Assembly (NCBI GenBank): GCA_015227615.1
Contig: JAALGZ010000058.1
Coordinates: forward strand, 102,111-166,110
Direction of reading: 5' to 3'
DNA length: 64,000 nucleotides
DNA from: Labyrinthula sp. Ha
Lineage: Eukaryota; Sar; Bigyra; Labyrinthulida; Labyrinthulaceae
Shown: positions 57,210 to 64,000 of the stretch, piece by piece
How positions within the stretch are numbered: position 1 is the first letter of the stretch
Layout: each line of letters begins with the position of its first letter
The notes under the pieces: generated by a model
Seen by the model: the letters and a program-made list of their open reading frames with translations, nothing else
Database searches by the model: none
What the model was told of the DNA's origin: nothing
Made by a program: the position numbers and the translations under genes

Positions 57210-57220
57210 CTGCCCCTTTC
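57210..57220 (-). other. polypurine tract of the gypsy element
   Basis: The minus strand reads GAAAGGGGCAG directly before the TGTTGTGG start of the 3' LTR. This is the usual primer for plus-strand DNA synthesis in LTR retrotransposons. Confidence 0.75.
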
Positions 57221-57232
57221 AGCATCAGGTGA

Positions 57233-60200
57233 CTATAACTCATTTCCAACAGTGAACCAATTCTTCCTCAAATTATTTTTCCGTCCAAATAGTTCCAAAA
57301 AACGAGTTTCCTTCTGACAACTGTTCTCTAACAACTCATATAATTCCACTGGTTTTTGAGCGTTACCAGTTCTTTTACCGTATAATATTTCTTTGCCCAA
57401 TGATCTTGTAACTAAAATCTTCGGTAGCTCACCTTTGACCCCTAAAATGCACTCCTCCGTGCAACGCATTGTAAGGTTACCAAGTGTGGATAATATTTTA
57501 TTGTGTCCATTTGTTTTTATCCAAATAAAACGTCCCATCATGCGAATTCCGTTTCGATGAAATAATTCTTGAACAATATTTTCCTTTCCTTTAATAACCC
57601 AAACGCAACAGAGGGTGTTATGCATCACTGCTTTCAAATTCAACTTCAAGATCTCATCATCAGATAAAGTAGAGTAAGACACAGCTGGTCCTCTAACAGG
57701 ATCCCCGGAGAACACTCTCCATGGTGGATCTACAATCAAAACATCAAACTTCTTCTGCGTTTCAGTTAAAAAACATCTAACATCACCTTTGTAAAACCTC
57801 CCAACACCTTCTGTGTTCCAAATATAGGCCACACAGTTCAATTCCTTAAAATCCGCTTTAACTAAGTTTGGTGTATCGCACTTTCTTACTTCATATTCTG
57901 CATTTCTCATTGGAAAAATATAATTCTCACACAAACTTTCTTTTACTTCTTCTAACTTTCCTTCAATATCTTTTTCTCTCCTTCTTAGATCACTCCAAAG
58001 TTGTTTCAGAAATAATAGAAAACTCTCTTTTCCTCCTACAAACTTCGGAAAACAATCATCCAAACTACTATCTTCTTGTTTAACATATTCTAACATCATC
58101 TTAACTCCCTCCGTATTTGTTAAATTAAACACTTTCAATTCCTTTTCCTTAGCTTTCTTGAAGTTTTTAATATGTTGAGCTGCATATTTCCATTTAATCA
58201 AAACCTCAAACATCCTAACTTGCTTTGAATCTCTAGGTATTCTTCTTACACAATATTCTTCTCCTGTCATCCGCAAGTTATCAACTCGTAAAACATCAAC
58301 ATCTAAATAAAGCCCATGGTAAACTTTCAGGTTTTGCCTTCCAACAAGTTTCTGTAACTTCGTGTAAACTTGTTGCTTATTCTTTCCAGGTACATATTTT
58401 TTCAGAGCAATAAAATCTCCAAAACCATGATTCAAAACACCAAATCTCAACGCTTCAACTTCATAGGTGGACCAGTTAAGATAGTTCCACTGCCCCAACT
58501 CATTTATAACAACCTTCCCATAAATCAATTTCTTAACATAAGACGATTCCTCTTTCTCACTCATAGCATAGAGAGAGTTCAAACTACCACTTACTTCTTC
58601 TTCGAAAGCATCTGGATACATTACTTTCAAATATTGATACAACTCTTTCGATAACACACCTGGATTGTCACGAATAAACTGGTTAACAAGTGAAGGAAGA
58701 TCCTCGAACATAATGGTCACTGGTTCAAACGTGTTGTCACTTGTAGGAAATCCACGCCACTTGACCTCAAAACTTAGGTTTCCTTCAACATCCTTGATTA
58801 ATCTTACAAACTTCTCAACCTCTAAATCACCACGGTTCATTCGGTAAACTAACTTAGTTGCCGGGTTAGGTAAAAACCCAACTGGCGCAAACGGTATTAA
58901 CAAAGTGGAATGTCTAACCTTGACATTACCATTTAAATCTTCCAACTTGTAAAGGTGCTCGCTAATCATCTCTCTAATCTGGTAGGGACCACACCATCTT
59001 GGCTTCACTTTGTCTTTATTTCCAGAATTTACTTCCTTCTCCGACATCCAAACAAACTCACCAGGCCGAAAGAATATGGGTGTCAACTTAGCATTTCTTC
59101 TGAGGTTAGCTTTCATGCGATATTCTAAACCACAACTACTAGCCTTTCCCTGAAGTTTATGAAGATCTTCTCTCAACTTAATAGCTGCTTCCTTTAATCT
59201 CTGAAAATCCTTCTTCTCCATGTTTTTGTAAACGCTACCTAACTTATTATTCTTTCCTTCTACTCCAATCATTAACTCCAATGGAGACATTCGTAAACCT
59301 CTACAAGTAAGCGGAGTTTGGTTAATGAAGGCCTGGACCATTGGAAGTACATCCGGCCATCCATTATTGCCTAAACCAAACTCGCTTACTATGCTTCTCA
59401 AATGTCTTAAAATTTGCCGATTTTGAACTTCTACAGCTCCAGCAGTATATGAAACGTATGTAGCAGTAAACCTGTGGCTACATCCACTTTCTCTCAAAAA
59501 CTTCTCCACAACGTTGGAGGTAAAATGTGATCCTTTATCGGTCACTAAAATAAAATCATCTCTTAGTTGAAAATGACTATTCCAATCCCAAAGGATGGAG
59601 ACCAAGTTATCGGCTGTAGCTTTTTTACAGTACCTCAATATCGTTGTCCTAGTCAAACTATCGACCAGTGTTAAGATCCAACCAGTTGAGTTGATGTATA
59701 AAAAGTCCGCTAATAAAACCTCACCAGAACGGCTGCCCCATTCGGTGATATTAAATGTTCGGCGAACAACTAAACTAGGCTTCTGACAATGCATGCATTG
59801 TCGTCTGAAGACCTTATGAGCTTCAACAACTAGAGCCCATATTTCTGCTTCAAAATAATAACTATCCTTCAGCAGTTTAACTTCGTTTGCTTTCGATCCA
59901 TGGTTAAACCACATATGTGCATGTAAAATAAGCACAGGGATCATAGACTTTGTGACAAATATTTTTTCCTTTTCTTTCTTCAATTCTTCAAGGCTTTCTC
60001 CTAAATCCCTTTTCTGTAAGTTAAATAATAAAACTTCGTCAATCACCTCCCAGCCGACATCCGCTAGGTTCAAACGTGCTGGATGTCTAGGTGAGACATG
60101 AAGCATATCAACCGCTCTCCAAAAATCTAACTCTGTATCGCGACTGTTAGCTCTAGAAATAGCTTTACAAATAACTTCTAAATCAGCTTCAGTTTTATGG

Positions 60201-61057
60201 TATTTAGGGTTCAACCACCTCGATAAACAATCAGCTGGAATATTCTGGTAGCCGTCTAAATGACAAGCTACCAGGTTTAATTCCATAAACTCCATTGCCC
60301 AACGATTTAATCTAGAAGTATGGGACTTTAACTTCGCTTCTCTTGGATTTAATATCTGAACCAAATTCTTATGGTCAGTAAATAACACTTTCTCTTTAGC
60401 ATTGTACTTTAAATAGTACGGAAACTTCTTGACTGCCATTAAAACAGGAAATAATTCTTTGCACGAAATGTGCCAATTCAATGCTGATCCTACAAAACTT
60501 CCAGAGCTCATAGCAATTACTCTGAAATTGCTTAGGAATGGATTCAATCTATCAACCTTCTCAGAAGTTTGCGAAATATATAAACTGTAAAATCTTTCAC
60601 TTGCATCTGTGAATAAATACACGTCTTCTTTTGGATCATAAAAACCAAGCGAATAACTCATCGAGTCTTTCAATGCTTGCATCATTTCTTCGTAAGTCCT
60701 CTCCATTTCTTCAGTCCATTCAATGGGTACTCTTCTTCTCTCCAAATTCTTCATTTTACCTGTAATTTTGTGACTCCCAAGTAACAGTTTTCTTATTTTT
60801 GAGAACCCCGGAATAGTCGCTGAAATGAAGTTCGCGGTATAAATAAGTTGAGCAAGTTCGTGTAAATAAGTAGGTTTTACTCTCTCCAACAACCCTTTAG
60901 CATAACTGTTGTCAAAGCTCCAACCATCCTTATTCACTTCACGACCGCAAAACGTCAACTTATCTGCTACCAACTCACATTTCTCCACATTTAAACGCAA
61001 TTCCTTCTTCTGAATTTGTGTTAAAAACCTAGACGTATTATCATAGAGTTCTTCCAT
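57233..61057 (-). CDS. gypsy RT end-RNase H-integrase-chromodomain-SANT-MT-A70
   Basis: 1274 codons. RT thumb (LNVEKCELVADKLTFCG, 23-39). RNase H: FTDAS 149-153, TDHKNL 227-232, and HLDGYQNIPADCLSR 266-280. Integrase: H379/H381...C421xxC424 zinc module and D451, D507, E543 (a DD35E spacing), then the GPY motif at 690-692. Chromodomain about 745-795 with the FEVKWRGF and NTFEP core. SANT/Myb-like about 860-908 (NWSTYEVEALRFGV, HGFGDF, KNKQQVYTKLQKL). The MT-A70 domain, about 1055-1274, has FDVLIVDPPWR (DPPW 1110-1113), YSTLSDDEILKLN, IWIKTN and CILGVKG. It ends with LFGRKNN and NWFTVGN, where R1259 and N1262 match the SAM-binding R and N of METTL3. That is the METTL3/IME4 branch rather than a bacterial N6A enzyme. 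The CCCH fingers of host METTL3 are absent. The start at 61057 is nominal: translation probably comes from the upstream frame. Confidence 0.92.
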   Translation of the reverse strand: MEELYDNTSRFLTQIQKKELRLNVEKCELVADKLTFCGREVNKDGWSFDNSYAKGLLERVKPTYLHELAQLIYTANFISATIPGFSKIRKLLLGSHKITGKMKNLERRRVPIEWTEEMERTYEEMMQALKDSMSYSLGFYDPKEDVYLFTDASERFYSLYISQTSEKVDRLNPFLSNFRVIAMSSGSFVGSALNWHISCKELFPVLMAVKKFPYYLKYNAKEKVLFTDHKNLVQILNPREAKLKSHTSRLNRWAMEFMELNLVACHLDGYQNIPADCLSRWLNPKYHKTEADLEVICKAISRANSRDTELDFWRAVDMLHVSPRHPARLNLADVGWEVIDEVLLFNLQKRDLGESLEELKKEKEKIFVTKSMIPVLILHAHMWFNHGSKANEVKLLKDSYYFEAEIWALVVEAHKVFRRQCMHCQKPSLVVRRTFNITEWGSRSGEVLLADFLYINSTGWILTLVDSLTRTTILRYCKKATADNLVSILWDWNSHFQLRDDFILVTDKGSHFTSNVVEKFLRESGCSHRFTATYVSYTAGAVEVQNRQILRHLRSIVSEFGLGNNGWPDVLPMVQAFINQTPLTCRGLRMSPLELMIGVEGKNNKLGSVYKNMEKKDFQRLKEAAIKLREDLHKLQGKASSCGLEYRMKANLRRNAKLTPIFFRPGEFVWMSEKEVNSGNKDKVKPRWCGPYQIREMISEHLYKLEDLNGNVKVRHSTLLIPFAPVGFLPNPATKLVYRMNRGDLEVEKFVRLIKDVEGNLSFEVKWRGFPTSDNTFEPVTIMFEDLPSLVNQFIRDNPGVLSKELYQYLKVMYPDAFEEEVSGSLNSLYAMSEKEESSYVKKLIYGKVVINELGQWNYLNWSTYEVEALRFGVLNHGFGDFIALKKYVPGKNKQQVYTKLQKLVGRQNLKVYHGLYLDVDVLRVDNLRMTGEEYCVRRIPRDSKQVRMFEVLIKWKYAAQHIKNFKKAKEKELKVFNLTNTEGVKMMLEYVKQEDSSLDDCFPKFVGGKESFLLFLKQLWSDLRRREKDIEGKLEEVKESLCENYIFPMRNAEYEVRKCDTPNLVKADFKELNCVAYIWNTEGVGRFYKGDVRCFLTETQKKFDVLIVDPPWRVFSGDPVRGPAVSYSTLSDDEILKLNLKAVMHNTLCCVWVIKGKENIVQELFHRNGIRMMGRFIWIKTNGHNKILSTLGNLTMRCTEECILGVKGELPKILVTRSLGKEILYGKRTGNAQKPVELYELLENSCQKETRFLELFGRKNNLRKNWFTVGNEL

Positions 61058-63506
61058 CGTACCCCCCCATGATAATACTGTCGTCGATCCATTGCATGGC
61101 CTTCCTAGGCCAGAGGCCTGAAGGCATTAAAACTTCCTCAATTTGGCGCATAGAAAATAAACTAGGGGTATTGCACCACCCCTGTGGTGCCCCTAGGAAA
61201 GAATATGATACCCCCCATGGGGTTGTAAACGTGAAAAACTCACCAGCTTGCTCTTTACAAGCTAAATAATCAAAGCCAGAAAGTAAGTCAAATCCACAAA
61301 AATGCGCATTTCCTTTCACGCGATCCAATTGCAGCTCAATTTTTGGTAGTGTATTTGAAACTTTCTTCGTAACTCTGTTTAAAGGTCGAAAATCGACCAC
61401 CAACCTAAAACGTTTAGGTCCCTTCTTGGGCACAACCAGCACACTCATTGCTGTTGTGGGATTTTTATTCACTTGAATAATACCAGCTTTAACCATATGA
61501 TTGATCCGAGCGTGTAAGAAATCCTCTTGCTCTTGGCCTAGGGGTAGTTGTTTCTGAACGCCAACTTGAGCCCCTTCAATTATATCACATCTTATCGGGG
61601 TAATCTTCGACAGCTTCGTATAACTATTTGAATCCCCAAAGGTCTGAGCATGTTGCAAAAATAACCCTGTGAACTTCCGTTTCCACGCTAAAGAATCATC
61701 AAAGTTGACCACTGGTATATTCTCCAACTTCTCTCGAATAATATTCCTCATTCTTTCATTGTCTTTTTTAATATCAGTGACCTCTGCACCTGCTCCTAAA
61801 TCAATGTTTTCAATATCTAAAAACTCCTCCTCGTTGGGCCAATCCCAACCAAAAACTTGAGGAGGAATGTTTTTCTCGTTGCTCGGATATATTTCTTTTA
61901 TCTCAATATCCCTCGCAGCTTCATCTTCCACACCAACGTTGCTAACAAACCATTTAGCAAAACTAGTTTTTGCCTTCCCCTTAACCTTCATCTTACTTTC
62001 CATGGCGCTAAGGGGGTCCAACCCGTAACGACACAGCACGTCGTTACCTATTATCAGGTCATCCCATTCCGGCACTTCCAGGATTAGGACTTCAACCTCT
62101 TCAAAAACAAGTGGTTCCAACTCGGGTTTATCACTTTCCACCCACATTTTTCCAATAAATCCCACTTCATGTACGGGGTATATAACACCCCCCGCGGCCT
62201 GTACCCTCACCGGCCTTTTCAACTGCTTAATACCATCACATAGCTTCTTATGTTTGCTGTTAAGTGCACTTCTAAATGCTCCTGAGTCCAACAAACATTT
62301 AAGTTTCTTTCCAGATAAATATGAATCAACAAAAGCGTTATCCTTCACCGCTTTTATTTTATAAAAACCATCGTCGTGGAGAACTTTAGATGAATTTATA
62401 ACACTCTTCACCTCATTAAGTTTCACACTTCCTATTTCAGTATCCTTCTTTCCACCAAAAAACTTATTTGGACATCCACCAACAGCTCTAAACATCTTAC
62501 TTCCAAAATACTCCTTAGCCATATCTTCCACTTTATCCTCTTCTTTCTTTATCGACGCAGACTTGGTCATCTCATACAACTTCTCCTTCTTCCTTTCTTT
62601 ATATCTTGTTAACCTTCTCTGCATTTCATCTAAACCAGGATAAGGTAGTGCAGGCTTTCCTGCCTTCTTTTCATAACAGAATCTCTGCGTGTGCCCGTAA
62701 ATCCAGTCGTGTTCACACAGCAGCTCGTTTCCTTTAGGCAACTGACCCTGATCTTTCGGCATCTGCGCAGACTTTATCTCATACTTCTGCTTCCGCGATG
62801 CAACCGGGTGTTGCTTTGTGGATTTAATCTTATCCGCACAAAAAACTTTAAACTCCTTCCTCACATGTCTTGGAGGTATGCACGATAAAATATATTTCTT
62901 TAACTCTTGGCGATCAGCTTCCTCTAGTTCTGGTTTCAAATTTAAATCATCATAGCGTACCCAGATGTGTTTGGGTAACAAATCAAATATAGCCTTAGCG
63001 ATCTTCCTTGGCTTCCGTCTTGATTCAGGAGGTAGTAAAGAGAGAACTTCTTCTACTTCTTGGAAAAGAACTTCGACTGCCTCTTCCTCGTCCATCTCCT
63101 TCTTAAAAACGACCTGTTTCCTAATAAGGCCTTCAGCGCTTCCGGCATCTTCGACCTTCACTCTTACTATCTTCTTCTTGATTGCATTAATTATTTCATC
63201 ATTAGAACCCAAACAACCTAAACATTCCATTTGCTTGTAAACTAGCTTCCCTAATTTCTGCCTCAGCATAACATACTTTCGCTGATCTTCGTTAATTCTT
63301 TCATATTGGTAAATAAACTTCTCCATGCTACGGAGTGTAAAATTTTCCAAGATAGATATCTCTGCTTGCATTCCTGCAAAGTTATTTAGCATCGCTTCCA
63401 TTCTCCTCTGCGATTCTTCTTGTTGCTTCAATAAAATCTCCTCAAACATTTTCATGACCTGGGCCATGTTAGGAGCTCTTTCACTCATATCTACTTCCCA
63501 CTCCAA
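61041..63506 (-). CDS. gypsy gag-protease-RT (first part)
   Basis: 821 codons. Residues 1 to about 260 are a gag-like helical region (start MEWEVDMSERAPNM; a second ATG is at M7). A possible degenerate zinc-binding motif (CEHDWIYGHTQRFC, about 266-279) follows, then a Lys/Glu-rich linker. The retropepsin motif LLDSGA is at about 404-409, with IIGNDVL later, as in Ty3 proteases. RT begins near 640 and shows FRLVVDFRPLNRV (about 698-710), FDLLSGFDYLACKE, TPWGVSYSFLGAPQGWCNTPS and the catalytic MQWIDDSI block, where WIDD takes the place of YxDD. The frame stops 12 codons later at TGA, while the rest of RT continues in the -1 frame of the next entry. The overlap is 17 nt and contains a G7 run. 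Confidence 0.88.
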   Translation of the reverse strand: MEWEVDMSERAPNMAQVMKMFEEILLKQQEESQRRMEAMLNNFAGMQAEISILENFTLRSMEKFIYQYERINEDQRKYVMLRQKLGKLVYKQMECLGCLGSNDEIINAIKKKIVRVKVEDAGSAEGLIRKQVVFKKEMDEEEAVEVLFQEVEEVLSLLPPESRRKPRKIAKAIFDLLPKHIWVRYDDLNLKPELEEADRQELKKYILSCIPPRHVRKEFKVFCADKIKSTKQHPVASRKQKYEIKSAQMPKDQGQLPKGNELLCEHDWIYGHTQRFCYEKKAGKPALPYPGLDEMQRRLTRYKERKKEKLYEMTKSASIKKEEDKVEDMAKEYFGSKMFRAVGGCPNKFFGGKKDTEIGSVKLNEVKSVINSSKVLHDDGFYKIKAVKDNAFVDSYLSGKKLKCLLDSGAFRSALNSKHKKLCDGIKQLKRPVRVQAAGGVIYPVHEVGFIGKMWVESDKPELEPLVFEEVEVLILEVPEWDDLIIGNDVLCRYGLDPLSAMESKMKVKGKAKTSFAKWFVSNVGVEDEAARDIEIKEIYPSNEKNIPPQVFGWDWPNEEEFLDIENIDLGAGAEVTDIKKDNERMRNIIREKLENIPVVNFDDSLAWKRKFTGLFLQHAQTFGDSNSYTKLSKITPIRCDIIEGAQVGVQKQLPLGQEQEDFLHARINHMVKAGIIQVNKNPTTAMSVLVVPKKGPKRFRLVVDFRPLNRVTKKVSNTLPKIELQLDRVKGNAHFCGFDLLSGFDYLACKEQAGEFFTFTTPWGVSYSFLGAPQGWCNTPSLFSMRQIEEVLMPSGLWPRKAMQWIDDSIIMGGYDGRTL
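61062..61068 (-). other. G7 run at the RT frame break
   Basis: Seven consecutive G on the minus strand, just after the catalytic WIDD codons of RT. The upstream frame reads through it and ends at 61041; the downstream frame is -1 relative to it. It can be a slippery G-GGG-GGG site, a one-base indel in this copy, or a base-calling error. Confidence 0.7.
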
Positions 63507-63633
63507 AGTAGCTTCTCTTAAAAATAAATTGCCGTAAATCTTGAATAGCAGGTAAGCTTATTAATAAAACCTTCTTTAAAACCCAATAAAAAATATATGA
63601 TGGTTCTTCCCTAAGTATACAATATTGCAATAT

Positions 63634-64000
63634 TGCGTTTATCGTCTTCCTGTAAATTACTCTTAAGACGTCCGCGGAAGAAAAAACCAATCACAAACAC
63701 AACTTGGACCTTGTAAAGACCTCAGATCCAATAAAATAGGGTTTCGCGTTAGATATAAACTCAATAAACTTCCTTTTATAATTCACTAAAAAACTCTTTT
63801 TCTCTTCTTTTATATCACTTAACAGTTAGTAAAAAACGGAAAATATATGTCAAATACTACTTTCAACTTTCCTGAATATTGTATATTTCAACTCAGTTCC
63901 AACACCGTATTATGCAGAATACCTATACCAAAATTCCCAAATGACCATGTCACCCCTCAATCGTAACTAACGATATCTCGTTTTTAATTTATATCAACAA
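63634..64000 (-). repeat. 5' LTR of the gypsy element (partial, off window)
   Basis: The first 367 bp as read on the plus strand match 56449 onward with one A-run indel, a T-run difference and one G/A change. The remainder of about 390 bp lies outside the window. The palindrome GCAATATTGC (63627-63636) straddles its inner boundary. The adjacent internal sequence does not begin with TGG in element orientation. Confidence 0.9.

Larger units (their letters stand above)
56449..64000 (-). mobile_element. Ty3/gypsy chromovirus carrying a METTL3-like methyltransferase
   Basis: The element lies on the minus strand, with its 3' LTR at 56449-57209 and its 5' LTR from 63634 to beyond the window edge. 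Gag, protease and most of RT are in 63506-61041. The rest of RT, RNase H, integrase, chromodomain, a SANT/Myb-like segment and an MT-A70 domain are in 61057-57233. A purine tract (GAAAGGGGC on the minus strand at 57219-57211) precedes the 3' LTR, which starts TGTTGTGG. The visible 370 bp of the two LTRs differ by about four events, indicating recent insertion. Only one frame break is seen (a G7 run at 61062-61068). The methyltransferase is part of the same open frame as integrase, so it is not a separate host gene caught between LTRs. Confidence 0.93.

Noticed and set aside
57233-58200. MT-A70 region as an independent host methyltransferase gene next to the element
   Set aside because: It is continuous and in frame with integrase and the chromodomain and lies inside both LTRs, immediately before the polypurine tract.

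Overview
The window is AT-rich nuclear DNA from a eukaryote using the standard genetic code. Several protein genes only become full-length once spliceosomal introns with GTA...AG ends are removed, and most of these introns are 28-30 nt long. The host genes point to a lineage of ciliated or flagellated ancestry (an IFT57 intraflagellar transport gene). It also has GDP-mannose 3,5-epimerase and a triose-phosphate-translocator-family carrier, which are typical of algae and plants but not exclusive to them. I cannot name the species.

Layout. Host genes sit in tight islands separated by 2-5.6 kb stretches without recognisable genes. Island 1 (1.36-3.56 kb) is a PLAA/Doa1-type ubiquitin-binding protein. 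Island 2 (8.0-9.7 kb) is a divergent pair, GDP-mannose 3,5-epimerase and a NOP16-like ribosome-biogenesis protein, with 93 bp between their starts. Island 3 (14.5-19.0 kb, minus strand) holds a tandem-ATPase + GNAT acetyltransferase protein resembling the archaeal/phage COG2401 family, a small protein with a PARP-like C-terminus, and IFT57. Island 4 (20.95-30.87 kb) holds a C1D-like protein, a TPT-family transporter, the spliceosomal helicase Brr2 (SNRNP200) and a fructose-1,6-bisphosphatase-like protein whose stop codon lies 2 bp from that of Brr2. A further gene at 36.5-39.2 kb encodes a fibro-slime/PA14 + lectin-like single-pass membrane protein.

From 39.2 kb to the right edge the window is a retrotransposon cluster. 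It contains three Ty1/copia-type elements: one fairly recent with 126-bp LTRs at 39.2-44.3 kb, one badly decayed on the plus strand at about 44.7-47.6 kb, and one old and broken on the minus strand at about 48.3-54.6 kb. These are followed by a young Ty3/gypsy chromovirus on the minus strand at 56.45 to beyond 64.0 kb, whose 5' LTR runs off the window.

The most remarkable feature is the gypsy element. Its pol reading frame continues past integrase through a GPY motif and a chromodomain into a SANT/Myb-like segment, and ends in a complete MT-A70 methyltransferase domain of METTL3 type (DPPW motif, plus the C-terminal LFGR...NW...GN block). A retrotransposon thus carries its own putative N6-adenine methyltransferase together with two candidate chromatin/DNA-targeting modules. 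The near-identical LTRs and otherwise open frames indicate recent activity. The only break is at a G7 run inside reverse transcriptase.
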